Shown here one piece after another: positions 34,541-44,946 of a stretch of DNA of 64,000 nucleotides (positions are counted from its first letter, which is position 1; every line of letters starts with the position of its first letter). The translations under genes and the position numbers were made by a program. The DNA comes from Micropterus salmoides. Lineage: Eukaryota; Chordata; Actinopteri; Centrarchiformes; Centrarchidae. The notes below the pieces were generated by a model, which was not told the DNA's origin, made no database searches, and saw nothing but the letters and a program-made list of their open reading frames with translations. The stretch spans positions 47,682,416-47,746,415 of the forward strand of contig NW_024041150.1 in assembly GCF_014851395.1 (NCBI RefSeq), written 5' to 3'.

Positions 34541-34573
34541 CTTTGAGCTACAGTCCAAGTCAAGTCTCAAGTC
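34509..34573 (+). repeat. Two-copy direct repeat of ~34 bp
   Basis: CTTTGAGCTAGAGTCCAAGT and CTTTGAGCTACAGTCCAAGT repeat in tandem with CAAGTCTCAAGT linkers, just 5' of the Rex6-like fragment. Confidence 0.75.
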
Positions 34574-34579
34574 TCTCGT

Positions 34580-35945
34580 TGTTATAATGAATGTTGTATC
34601 ACCTGCTGCGTTCAATCTAGGTTGCTAATAAAACTGCATAAATATATGGAATTCTGTAACTGTCACCTGTTTTTCCATTTACAGAGCACAACCATGTAAT
34701 GTAACCGAGTCAAATAGTGAGGGGTTCAAATCCCCAAATAGTCAATTACCTATTGCCATGGGTTTCCCACAATTAATAAAATTCAAAGACGTGAGTTTCG
34801 ACCGGAAGGAAGATTTATTTAAACAATTTTAAAAAATCAGGCTTTGGGCAATTTTATTTGCTGCACAAGCACAACAATATAAACAAATAAGATGTGGATG
34901 AAATTACTGCCAGAGATGCAAAGGGATAAAAGCACACGGTTAAAAACACCTCAGCATCTACAGGGGCCAGACCTGCTGGGGGAGGGTTACCTGTGCGCCA
35001 CCCAGGTGCTTTGACACTACCACTCACACTGGTGCGCAGCCACCCAGACACAGCAAGATACACACAAACGTCACACAATAAAACTGTAACTGTAAGTAAA
35101 GCGTGCACACACAGCTTTCATACCCACCACCACATGCATTGAAGGGGAAAGGGGTTCCCACAATCCACCACCCTGTCAGTCCGGCAGAACACTAAAAGGA
35201 GAACAAACTGAGGAAAATCGCACAGCCAAAAACAGGGACAACCACCACACCCCTAGCAGACCCCGGCAGTTGGCAACCACATTCACAGGGGCCCATCCAC
35301 CTGTAACAAATCTCATAAAATAATAGACGTAACAATTCAAACACAAATAGCAGCAGTTGATCAGGCAGGCAAAACAGCAGTGGCTATACAACCCTAAAAT
35401 TACGATAATTTAATTAGTTCAGTTGTTTAACACACACACTGCCAAAACATACTTGCTAAATACCTAACAAAATGATATTTACCTCGCACAATGCAGTAAG
35501 TAGTCAACCCAGCTCTGACTCCACCTTGTTTATGGATCAGATGTATAGGCCCACTGCAATGTGAATCATGTTATCAAAAGGCACACAAACTAGTAAACTT
35601 ACATAACTCTACTAGACAACATCTTTTTACCTCAGCGTTACCCACAGCCTTCTCTGTGGTGAACCTTTAGCACGACAGGCTATTCAGCTGACAAGGTCTG
35701 GACAACAGGTGACTTAACATACCTGTGATTAAAACAAATTAAAACATATTCACAAGTTAAAAACATTGTCAGCCTTGACTCATAACTCCTACAATGCTCT
35801 CTAGCCACACTGGACCACAATTCCTACAGGGGAGATCCTGAGTGCTCTCTATAAATCAACTCCTAAAGCGGCACAGGTGTGTGCCTGCTTCTAGAGCGGC
35901 AGGAGGGTGGAGCTTCACTGAGAGGCTAAAGCCTGCCTATCACAG
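34580..35945. other. Intron sequence with no gene recognised
   Basis: Minus-strand frames at 34,854-35,108 and 35,176-35,391 are rich in Cys, Val and Leu but lack any domain. One partial unit of the tandem repeat described at 35,946-36,415 lies near 34,628-34,705. Confidence 0.45.
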
Positions 35946-36415
35946 TACAATTCAATTATTGACGGCTTATTAAATACTGTAAGTCAAAACAATCCCCAGA
36001 CTCTTAAATCCAGTGTAACGTTAACTAAATAAAACTGTGACATTGCATAATCAACAATAAACTTGTAACCTGTTTTTAACTTACAGAGCACAACCATGCA
36101 GCCTAATGTACAATGCGTCTACAATTAATGACTTATTATAAGCTTATAAACTACTGTAAGTCAACAAACCCTCTTGACTTTCAAACCTCAAACCTCTCAA
36201 ACTCAAAGTTAACTAAATAAAACTGTAAAGTTCCCTGGTCAACAATAAAGCGGTAACCTGTTTTTAACTTACAGAGCACAACCATGTAATGTGCAATGCA
36301 GTTAATGACAGCTTATTAACTACTCTAAGTCAACACATCCCCCAGACTCTCAAAACAATAAAGCTGTAACCTGTTTTTAACATACAGAGCACAACCATAA
36401 TGTGGAATGCAATCA
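35946..36415 (+). repeat. Irregular satellite-like tandem repeat, about 3 units
   Basis: ACCTGTTTTTAACTTACAGA or a close variant, followed by GCACAACCATG, occurs at 36,068, 36,256 and 36,369. Shared TTAACTACTGTAAGTCAACA and AACTAAATAAAACTGT blocks lie between. Unit spacing is 188 and 113 bases, so internal deletions shortened one unit. A divergent partial unit lies at 34,628-34,705. Confidence 0.75.
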
Positions 36416-36845
36416 ATGTAAGATGTACAGTCATCCCAAGAAACAGAGGCAGAGTAGGGAGGGAAATCCCACACACTACAGCAACTCTGTGTCTGTGGAA
36501 ACACCCCCTCTTTCACCCTGATCCCTGGATGTCAGCGGTTCAGAACAGGGACATGCTCAGATATTTTGGTGGGCAGGGCTCAAGTGAAAAGACAATAAAT
36601 CGTTTCAATTCTTTTGGTGTTATTGGAATACATATACTTCACATAACTGTGGCATTGGGCTGCAGGCATAATTAAAATAAACGTTATTTAAATACTTTTA
36701 CTTTTTGTTTCACAAGCAAGATATCAAATGAGTAAAGATAACCTTCAGCTTCACACAGCCAAGCAACAGAATACTGAATTACCTGAATACATCAATGAAA
36801 TGATCAAATGTTTTATTATTGTTGCTATTATGTTACATTTACCAT

Positions 36846-36846
<1 letters not shown>

Positions 36847-36910
<64 letters not shown>
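36847..36910 (+). repeat. (CA)32 microsatellite
   Basis: An uninterrupted CA dinucleotide run of about 64 bases, likely polymorphic. A frame running through it is not a gene. Confidence 0.98.
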
Positions 36911-36912
<2 letters not shown>

Positions 36913-37244
36913 TACTGATGGTGACATGGACTTAGTTTCACATTTGAGGGAGGGCTGTCTGCAGGGGCGTTGCTAGACATAAAGCTCTACTGGGGCACGG
37001 GCCCCCACATGCCTCATGTAATTGATTGAAGTTCTGTGGTGATATGCTTTACTTATTTTCTTTATCCCATTCACCTGCAGTGACTTGTCAAATTTGTCAC
37101 TCACTTCATTTACAAAAAAAAAGCATCCCAGAAAAAGGAGTAGCATAGCTGCAGTACCGGAGGCTGCAGTTTCAGGACTGCAATCCTAGGACCGGAACTG
37201 CATTTCCAGTTGTTTACTTTGATACTGCCAGCTAGCTAGCTAGC
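36911..37244. other. Spacer, nothing recognised
   Basis: No coding frame. GCTAGCTAGCTAGCTA is a short tetranucleotide run near 37,230. Confidence 0.5.
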
Positions 37245-37249
37245 TATGT

Positions 37250-37870
37250 TACTCTTTACAGCCCCCCAAAGGGGGCCCATCGGTCCACACTGCACCACCA
37301 GCCAGATCGTTCCGCAAAATCATCACTACGCCGTCAACAGGCAGTGCAGGACCTACGGCAACAGCAACAACACCTTTCATCAAATTGCATTGTGACATCA
37401 TATTATGCTGCGGCACTGGTATCAGACCATCTCCATCCCCTACATGAAAGTGAAATCCCCTGTTTCTGTAGCAGGTCAAAATGGCAACACTGACTGAACA
37501 ATGAATGAACGCTTAGCGCCTGCATCACGCTACATTTTTATTGGCACGCGCTCCTCCGTACCAACCAAAGACACCAGTGCCTCAGCAATAAACGTCTCAA
37601 AACCATTACCACAACCCAGATCAACACATACGGGCTTTAGTTCTGAAACGCTGGAGCAGGTGACTGTGCAAAAGATTTACATCTAGTTCCTTAAAAGAGG
37701 ACATTGGTCTTTCCTGTGGCCAGTGTCTTTACAATAATGACACATACCACATGAAATTATAATGAAAATAGTATCTATAAGTAATATTAACAGTTTACTA
37801 ACACTATAATATGGAATTAACTTTGTACTTTTATTATTTAAATTTCCCTTATTTTCAAATCTCAATGATG
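37250..37870 (-). pseudogene. Ty3/Gypsy-type gag knuckle and protease fragment
   Basis: The minus strand encodes a CCHC zinc knuckle CHYCKDTGHRKDQC (near 37,750-37,695), CX2CX4HX4C, at the end of a gag-like frame. Downstream on the same strand is protease-like sequence with ALVSLVGTEERVPIK, then a degenerate RDAGA in place of the usual RDTGA (near 37,530), and finally ALPVDGVVMILRNDLAGG (about 37,335-37,280). The order knuckle then protease is that of a retrotransposon polyprotein. A stop within the protease shows it is dead. RT and LTRs were not found nearby. Confidence 0.6.
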
Positions 37871-37879
37871 ACAGTTATG

Positions 37880-38163
37880 ACTCCTCTCTGTAGCCCACTC
37901 TGCCTCTCTCCTCCTCTCTCTCCTCCTCTGTCTCTCCCCTTCTCTCTTTCTCCTTTCTCTCTCTACTCCTTCTCTCTCTCCTCCTCTCTTTCTCTCTCCT
38001 TCTCTCTCCTCCTCTCTCTCTCCTCTTCTCTCTCTCTACCCTCTCTCTCCTGTCTCTCTCTACCCCTCTCTCTCCTGTCTCTCTCTACCCCTCTCTCTCC
38101 TGTCTCTCTCTCCTCCTCTCTCTCTCTCCTTCTCTCTCCTCCTCTCTCTCTACCCCTCTCTCA
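37880..38163 (+). repeat. CT-rich low-complexity tract
   Basis: Nearly pure pyrimidine DNA made of CTCTCTCC-type units, some in ~26-base periodicity (CTACCCCTCTCTCTCCTGTC recurs). The Leu/Ser-rich frame through it is an artefact. Such tracts can form triplexes, which here is inference only. Confidence 0.95.
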
Positions 38164-38164
38164 T

Positions 38165-38310
38165 AAATTCATAAAGATGCCGTTTGTTCTGTTTTTGTAG
38201 TTTATTCCACAGAAACTCTATATTTGTTAAGCTATAAGATGTTCAATAAAAGGCTTCAAGTAGACCCAGATCAGCCCAGATAATCCTGATCGGAGCACCT
38301 CTACAGTTGT
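38165..38310 (+). repeat. Dispersed repeat, third copy (partial)
   Basis: AAAGATGCCGTTTGTTCTGT, TTGTTAAGCTATAAGATGTT and AAAAGGCTTCAA match 7,590-7,780 of the long repeat copy A with small deletions. Confidence 0.7.
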
Positions 38311-39170
38311 CTTGACATATGAATTAATAATTAGTTAATTGGTTTAAATGTAATGTATTACAGATTACAGAATCAGATTTAATTACATGAATGTTTAATG
38401 TGAAAGAAATGTAATCTGTAATAAATGTGTTAAACAAATATTTTAAAATATACTTTTGAGGTTCCTGAGTATTTGTAACTACGTTGCACCAAGTATAGCA
38501 CATCACAAATAAAACATCTAATCAATAGTGCACCTTTGATGAGCTGGACCAATCAATTTAGTATATGGTGTATTACCTCTTTTTCTTATATACATGACAG
38601 AAGAATATAAAATGAATGATTTTTCAAAAGTGTTGACGCCTAAATTGTCGGCTCATTAAAGAAACGGACACATGAGTTGTGTCAAATCTGATGCAACACC
38701 TGTTGTCCCTGAGCTGCTGCAGCACATGTGTTAAAATGTTAATGTTGTTTTTAACGGATCTGTTCTAAGAGTGTAGATCAAATATCATTTGAGACTGCAA
38801 CCCACCAAAAATGCAAAGAAGATACTTCTTTATCAGTGCTGGCTCACCATGGATATGTCTGCAATCATTTGGTTCCACTAACGGTTGTAATTTTCCATCA
38901 AAAAGAAGAATTAGAAGTGATCAAATGGTGCAAGACGCATTTCCGGTAAGAGCGCAACAGCCATGTTTGATCTGAGATGAATTTAGATGACCCTGCAAAT
39001 TCATGCAATACACAGGTATTAGTGTACTAAGTGTACTACAGCAAAGTGAACTAAAGGAAAGTAGAGGGAGCTGAAACAGACTAAGGATGTTAGGATGAAA
39101 GAAACCCAGATTAAAGAGGTGACGTTGGACTGAGGTGATGATCAGATCAGAGGGAGGAAGGTTATCTTAC
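38311..39170. other. Intron sequence near the leader exon
   Basis: No repeat or gene recognised over most of it. The last ~90 bases, next to the leader exon donor, are homologous to the sequence after the plus-strand leader exon (for example GATCAGATCAGAGG on plus here and its reverse complement near 52,325). Confidence 0.5.
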
Positions 39171-39207
39171 CGTGCACGAGGATCACAAACACCACAAATA
39201 TCTTCAT
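39171..39207 (-). CDS. Leader (signal peptide) exon of the minus-strand receptor
   Basis: The 37 coding bases start at the ATG at 39,207 and encode MKIFVVFVILVH plus the first base of the next codon, ending at a consensus donor CACG|GTAAGA. The hydrophobic core FVVFVILV makes a short signal peptide. Phase 1 fits the V exons at 23,613 and 23,182. Its twin is at 52,264-52,300 with one amino-acid difference (Met/Ile at position 3). Confidence 0.8.
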
Positions 39208-39487
39208 CTTCCTGTAGAAACTCCAACAAGCACAAAGTTAATCTGCTTCTCACTAAAGGAAGTCTTCAGAAACACAGTGAGGACATCAGTTCACAGCCAG
39301 CTGTCCCTTTCCTCCTCCTGATAATCTACTGAAAACTTTACTTTCGATTTGAAAAATGTTCCGTAACACTTACAGAAGGACTGTGGGGTGCAGTTAGGGG
39401 AAGGAGTAAGTCAGGTCATGTGACAAGCAACAGCAACCAGATAGAAATGTTCTTTTTGTTTCATTTCAGTTCATGAGAAATAGACAA
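39208..39487 (-). promoter_or_regulatory. 5' UTR/promoter region of the minus-strand receptor
   Basis: The minus-strand sequence upstream of the ATG is homologous to 52,000-52,263 over about 250 bases, including GAAGACTTCCTTTAGTGAGA, GATTATCAGGAGGAGGAAAG and CAAATCGAAAGTAAAGTTTT. The latter contains AATCGAAA, which fits the AANNGAAA core bound by interferon regulatory factors. Conservation in both arms may reflect recent duplication alone. No TATA box or start site is evident. Confidence 0.5.
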
Positions 39488-40345
39488 TGTCACGATCCTT
39501 TCCTGAGTGCTGTGTTTTCAGGTTTGGGTTTGTAGCAGCTATTTAGTCTGTGTTTCGGTTCCATGTCTGGTATTTATGTTGTAGTATTTACTCCTTGTCC
39601 TTGTACTTCAGTGTTGTGTTTTTTATGTAGTCTGTCTGTGTTTTGGGTTTCAGTCATGTCTGGTGTCTAGTTTACTCTGTGTGTTTGTGCTGGTTGGTCT
39701 GGTACTGTCTGTGTGTCTGGTTTTGTGGTTATCCACATCTTTAAGTTCCTTAGTATCTGTCTTGTCTCGTATCTTAGTTCTTAGTCCCGTACCTTAGTTT
39801 ATGTGTACTTCTGTGTACTTATGTGAGTTCTGTTTTATCATTGCTTCAGTCTGTGTTCCTTGTTGTTCATGAATGGTGTTTTGCATCTGCGTCTCTCTGT
39901 TCCTCCCTGCTGTCTCTCTGCCTCGTTAACCCTGATCCCAGTCACCTGTGTTGCTCCCGCCCTGCTCGTTAGTCCCTGTGTGGAAATGTCTGGTGTTTCT
40001 GTTCATTCCCTGTCCGGTCATTGTCGCGTGTCTGCGCTCTGTCCCTCGTTGTATGGTTGTAGCCTGCTCTGTCTCGTCTTGCTTGTTTCCTGCCTGTTCC
40101 CCATCAGTTCTTTGGATTTTGGACCATGCACCCGTTTCTGGATTTTTCTGTTGGATCAGCTTTGTTTTCTTGGACTGTTATTTTGGATTCCCTCTGCTCA
40201 GCCACTCTGTTTGTAAGTGTTCTTGCCTCGGTTTGTTTCATTAAACCTTTGAACTATACCTGCTCCTCTCTGTGTCCTGCGTTTGCGTCCACCACCCTGC
40301 TTCCAACTTGCTCACCACACACAAACCCTGACAGACAATGGACCT
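39488..40345 (+). repeat. G/T-rich dispersed repeat, ~0.86 kb
   Basis: It starts GTCACGATCCTTTCCTGAGT and continues with a strongly asymmetric G/T-rich plus strand. Its start resembles the reverse complement of 25,880-25,905. It divides the promoter-side homology shared by the two receptor arms, so it is probably an insertion after the duplication. Overlapping frames of 80-118 codons here are composition artefacts. Confidence 0.55.
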
Positions 40346-40404
40346 CGTGCAAGACTATTTTCCTGTTCTCCTTGCAAAACTCTAAACATAACAAAATTAT
40401 ATAT

Positions 40405-40600
40405 ATTTGTGTTAGAGTGGGTGCTTTGCGCCTGCGAGGATCTTTTTATGTCTTTTTCTGATTGGCTGGATTTGGAGGTTCAGCCTGGGGAGTGCCTGCT
40501 GCTGATTGGTCCATTCAAACATCCTGTCTTTTAAAATATTGGGTTTCCAGCAGTCTGACAGCAGCAAACCAAGCCCTTTGTGTTTGTTTAATGTGTTAGA
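40405..40600 (-). other. Outer promoter-side homology of the minus arm
   Basis: In reverse complement the sequence has AGCACCCACTCTAACACAAA, ATCCAGCCAATCAGAA and GCAGGCACTCCCCAGGCTGA. These match 51,768-51,865 on the plus strand. This is the innermost homology found between the two arms and marks the near edge of the duplication axis. Confidence 0.7.
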
Positions 40601-40935
40601 GCTGTGAGATTAGAGTAAGTCTCCAGAGGGCTGTTTCACAAAACCAAGATAGCGGATTAAACCGGGATTTTCCAGATATCCTGGCTGAATTTAGCCCTGA
40701 CTCGGGGTCACTGAGGCAGTAGCACGTAAGTTACTGTGGAGATTTATTCTGTGCAGCTAGCCTGCTCCAGACCAGGCTAACAGCCAGGCTTAGTTACTCC
40801 TGGTCCCTTATCTGTTCAGTCAGCAGTCACTCTGATCAGAAACCAATGTGTTGTCTCAGGTTTTCCATGTTCTCATGTTTGTGTTTTACATTATTTGTAT
40901 AAGCCTGCAGGAAGCACACAACCTATCCTGCAAAT
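40601..40935. other. Spacer; possible DNA-transposon end
   Basis: GGGCTGTTTCACAAAACCAA at about 40,628 resembles ends of a fish MITE family from memory. No partner end was found. No gene. Confidence 0.3.
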
Positions 40936-40939
40936 TTAG

Positions 40940-42760
40940 TATTAATTCCTCGTCAGCCGCAGCCTGTCGAAAAAAGTGGTTGTAAAATTAGCTTTGTTAA
41001 ACGTTAGGTCTTTGGCAGGAAAAACATTTTTAATCAATGATTTTATAATCACTCACAATCTTAATTTCATGTTTTTAACTGAAACCTGGTTGGACCAAGA
41101 TAACAGTGCAGCTGTCCTTATCGAGTCTACCCCTCCAAACTTCAGTTTGAGTGAAGCTAGAGTGCATAAGAGAGGAGGTGGAGTTGTCATTTAGTTTAAT
41201 GACTCCTCCAATGCAAAAAGATGTCTTATGGGAATTTTGTTTCTTAATGGTCAGGCACCATCTTATCTTAAAGAGCTCATAGTACCTTACTACCCACCAG
41301 AGCACTGCGCTCCCAGAATGCAGGGTTACTTGTGGTTCCTAGAGTCCCAAAAGTAGACTAGGAGCCAGAGCGTTCAGCTATCAAGCTCCTCTCCTGTGGA
41401 ACCAGGTTCCAGTTGGGTCAGGAGGCAGACACCATCTCCACATTTAAGAGTAGGCTTAAGACTTTCCTCTTTGATAAAGCTTATAGTTAGGGCTGGCTCA
41501 GGTGAGTCCTGAACCATCCCTTAGTTATGCTGCTATAGGCCTAGACTGCCGGGGGATTTCCCATGATGCACTGAGCTCCTCTCTCCTCTACTTTCTCTCC
41601 CTCTGTATGCAACCTCATCCCATTATTGCATGTTACTAACACAACTTCTCCCCTTTCCAGTAGTCTTGTGCTTTCTCGTCCCTCTCCTCCTATCACTTCC
41701 TGCAGGTGTTTCTGGCTCTGGAGCTGTGGAGTCTGGATCTGTGGTTGCGGGTCACCTGCTGCCCCCGTGTTCCTGCTCGACACCCTCTGCTGCAACGACT
41801 AATAGTTCTATTGTTATTATCATTAAATTACGATTATTATTATTAACACTACTGCACATATCTACACCATTTTCATTTAGAGTCTCTCTCTCTCTCTCTC
41901 TCTCTCTTCCCCCCCTCCCCAACCGGTCGAGGCAGATGGCCGCCCACCCTGAGTCATGGTGCTGCATAGTGCTGCTCTTGGTGGGAACTGTTGGGCTAAA
42001 AGCACTGCAGCCCCTGCTTGACTGTATGAAGGACATCAAAACGTGGATGAACCTAAATTTCCCCAATCTAAACGGAGACAAGACATAGATCATAGTGTTT
42101 GGACACCCTGAACTGCTTTATATAGATTCTCTCGGCCCTTTCATTTCAAACTTGGTGTTGTATTGGATAGTGCATTTAAATTTGATAAACAGATATCTGC
42201 CACTGTTAGATCCTGCTTTTTCCAGTTGAGAACTATAGCCAAGGTAATGGCCTATCTCCCTCCTAAACCTCCTGCAACTCTTATATGTGGGCTTAGACAA
42301 GTCATCTATTCAGCACCTGCAGTTAGTCCAAAATGCTGTTGCCCGCCTCCTGAGCTTTTTCACGTTCATACTGCAGCTACAGTGCTGAGATCCAGCAATC
42401 TCCTCCTCCTGGATGTACGCAGAGGCAGACTTAAAACCAGAGGCGATCGAGCCTTTAGTGTAGCTGCCCCTAACCTGTGGAACAACCTGACAGTCCAGAT
42501 CAGAATGGCCCCAACTCTCGAACGTTTTAAATCACTGTTAAAAACACATGTCTTTTCTTTGGCATTACCTTTGAGTTAAGTCTGTTATTATTCCTGACAA
42601 TTTTAATAACACTGTATATCGTATACTGTATATTATAAAGTTTTATTGCTGTACTTTTACTGTGTAAGTAATGTCTTCTTGTTGTATTTAACCTGTGAAG
42701 CACCTTGGCCAACCTTGGTTGTTTTATGTGTGCTATATAAATAATGTTGATATTGAAATA
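40940..42760 (+). mobile_element. Composite LINE remnants (two L2-like fragments with deletions)
   Basis: The first piece starts with an APE-endonuclease N-terminus, KLALLNVRSLAGKTFLIND and LTETWLDQD (40,976-41,194), then jumps to C-terminal sequence with LKELIVPYYPPEHCAPRMQ (about 41,265-41,325). A 3' UTR-like stretch follows with a (CT)n run at 41,883-41,907. A second remnant includes ISATVRSCFFQLRTIAKV (near 42,200) and VAAPNLWNNL (near 42,470). Its 3' end, with GCACCTTGGCC and TGCTATATAAATAATG, is near 42,700-42,750. Deletions and frame changes inactivate all of it. Confidence 0.7.
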
Positions 42761-44465
42761 TAAATTAATTACAGCTCTTGCATCAGTGACTTAACGTTGA
42801 TGTTAATTGACTGTTGTGGTGCATGGGAGAAACGAGCTAACATTAGTTTATTCAAGCACAAATGAGCCTTGTCACACTACACCACCATTATATTTTCCTG
42901 ACATCACAATGGAATAATATTAACAACAAAATTAACTTTGCATTTGTATTAGCTAACTTTAGCTAACATGTGCACAAACACAGTTGTCTGTAAAGTAAGT
43001 TAGCCTATTTGTCCATCCTGCCACTAACCATAAATGTGAATGAAAAACACATAAGGTCATCCCCAATAAAATACAATTTTGAATGCTTACCTTGTCTAAA
43101 GACATTTCCTGTCTTTCCACCTTGTTCACTTTCGAAGCGGAGTAATGGCGGACAGCACAACACTGGTGAACAAAGCGCAAGCTGGTGTGACGTCACGTGG
43201 AACTATGATTTTCCCTTAATCCAATGAAAAAATGCAGTTTAAATGAACGACAGAGTATCACTTTTTTCAGTGAAAGTGCAAACAGTGGGCATAGCCTCTG
43301 TCTGCAGTCTGGAAGGTACTACATCCAGGGGGCAAGTTGTTTGTGACTTTTTGCACATCATTGAGGCAGAAAGAGATATTGAATTAAAGAAAATAAAGGA
43401 TATAACATCACATAATCTGTGGATTAATGGCTCTGGGAAAGGTGGGTTTTGGGCCTGTTAATAGTCTGGAATCTGATTTTTTCAATTTTATCTATGAAAA
43501 ATATTTTAAACTGCTCACAGAGATCGAATGATGCAAGTGTTCAGGCATCAACAATCCAGTTTAGTGTTTTACATAATGCTTTTGGGTTTGGGGAATTCTC
43601 GGCAATTTAGGTGGGAAAAGTAGGTCGTTCGTACCTGCAGCATTGTAATTCGTCATTAACGTACTTGACGTTTGCAGGCCTTCCATTTACACTTTGCTTT
43701 GTGTACCTCCGTCTTCAGTGAGCAAGTGTGGTTATTAAGCTACATTCATACTTTGAAGTAAATTTGTTTCTGGTTCTGATAGGAGGAACGGAGATAAATG
43801 TTGTCAGACATTGATTGTTAAAGAATTTCACCAGGAGCTCCATGTTAAAGATGACATGAAGTTCACATGAGCCCAAAATGCATTTTAAATGTACTAGCTG
43901 TTGTTGAGTTGATTTTGCAAGAGATTGACAAATGATTCGATAAAATTATAATAATTATAATGTGCAAAATGCAGCCTATATTCAAATAATCACAGCAATC
44001 AAAATATAAAGAACAATGTAGTCAACAAACTATCCAGCCCACCCTATTTTCTTCTCTGCTGGAGGTCAACAGGTGCTTAAATCAACTATGCAGAGAACAC
44101 CACTCGCATCCACATGACCTACCCAAAAATGTGCTACAACAAATAAGAATTCTAAAAAAAATAATATGATTTACAATTAATTACAAATTTGCAATAAATC
44201 TGTTCATGACTCCTATAATACCAATGCGCTAACCATTTGCCTAAACTAAACTTAATATTAAGACCAACACTCCCATGAGCTCACATATGGTCACTTGCAC
44301 AGGTGCATTTGCTGTTTAAACAACATAGGCGCTTGGCATGAAAATGACAACAGCATCAGTTGTAAACTACCAATGACACGCTGAAACCAATAGTACTATA
44401 CTGTAATTATAAGAACCATTATTAATTTTCAGTCAGTACCACTGCCGCTTTTACTGTTTTTGTTG
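42761..44465. other. Sequence upstream of the central V gene, no gene recognised
   Basis: A TGACGTCACG motif at about 43,188-43,197 matches a cAMP-response element. An ATGGCGGAC at 43,146 opens only a 24-codon frame. The immediate upstream stretch (44,440-44,490) is pyrimidine-rich and could be a splice acceptor for the V exon. No leader exon was found. Confidence 0.4.
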
Positions 44466-44811
44466 ATGTTGTGCTTTGTTGTCCTCTCAGTCTACAAGGT
44501 GGAGGTGGATTTACTGGTGGAGTCTGTCCAGCTGCCCTGCAAAACCACAGTTGACATGCCTAAAAATGTCACAGTGGAGTGGACAGACGGAGGCACCAGG
44601 AAGGTCCACGTGTATCAGAACGGCTCTGACCAGCCTGACCAACAGGACCAGGTTTACAGAGACCGAACAGAGATGAAGGAAGACCTGCTGAGAACTGGAG
44701 ACCTCAGTCTGACCCTGAAATCCCCCACAGACAGAGACGGAGGACGATACAGGTGCATCGTCACCAGCAGAAACATCCTGAGAGTGAAATCAGTTGTTCT
44801 CAGGGTCAAAG
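44466..44811 (+). CDS. Central V-set gene, exon 1 (V domain)
   Basis: From the ATG at 44,466 the frame has a short hydrophobic lead (MLCFVVLSVYK) and a V-set domain with Cys25 (VQLPCKT), Trp39 (VEWTD), Tyr95-Cys97 (GGRYRC) and a VLRVKG end. Asn34-Val-Thr and NGS are glycosylation sequons. The exon ends at a donor AAAG|GTCAGTA. Homology to the genes at 16.6 and 60.6 kb starts only at about TGATGTTGTGCTTTG, so the true leader may lie in an upstream exon joined at CTCTCAG|TCTAC (same phase). The role is extracellular recognition of unknown partners. It has no inverted twin in the window. Confidence 0.75.
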
Positions 44812-44881
44812 GTCAGTATGCAGACTGAGGTCAGAGTCTCTGTGTTTGTCTCTGTCTAACTGTCCTCTGTCTCCTCTGCAG

Positions 44882-44946
44882 AGAGAAGCAGGAACAGAAG
44901 CAGCTCCACTGATCCAACTCCTCTGATGGCCGATCAATCTGTTTGA
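44882..44946 (+). CDS. Central V-set gene, terminal exon (hydrophilic tail, stop)
   Basis: After a 70-base intron (44,812-44,881, GT...CTCCTCTGCAG), the phase-1 exon continues with Glu (split codon), then RSRNRSSSTDPTPLMADQSV and TGA at 44,944-44,946. It has no hydrophobic segment, so the product would be a secreted single-V protein of about 136 residues if the ATG at 44,466 is used. The compact intron and clean acceptor support the junction. Alternative splicing to a membrane exon cannot be excluded. Confidence 0.65.

Larger units (their letters stand above)
22661..39207 (-). other. Minus-strand two-V-domain receptor gene model
   Basis: Proposed exon order is leader (39,207-39,171), V1 (23,613-23,272), V2 (23,182-22,841) and transmembrane (22,759-22,661). 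All junctions have GT/AG and are phase 1, so the parts join in frame as a type I membrane protein: signal peptide, two V-set domains, one helix. The introns are 15,557, 89 and 81 bp. The plus strand carries the same gene in inverted order at 52,264-58,835. Cytoplasmic exons and a polyadenylation site were not found. The leader-to-V1 link across 15.6 kb is inferred from the twin and from matching phase; transcript data would be decisive. Confidence 0.65.

Noticed and set aside
36728..36976. 82-codon frame with a run of His-Thr
   Set aside because: It runs through the CA microsatellite. No domain or splice context.
37811..38200. Leu/Ser-rich 129-codon frame
   Set aside because: It lies wholly in the CT-rich low-complexity tract. 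Composition alone keeps it open.
39860..40534. Several overlapping Cys/Leu/Ser-rich plus-strand frames
   Set aside because: They follow the strand composition of a G/T-rich dispersed repeat and overlap each other in different frames. None has a recognisable domain.
43146..43220. ATGGCGGAC start beside a TGACGTCACG motif, as a possible first exon
   Set aside because: The frame closes after 24 codons with no splice donor that leads to a known exon. Kept only as a note on a CRE-like motif.
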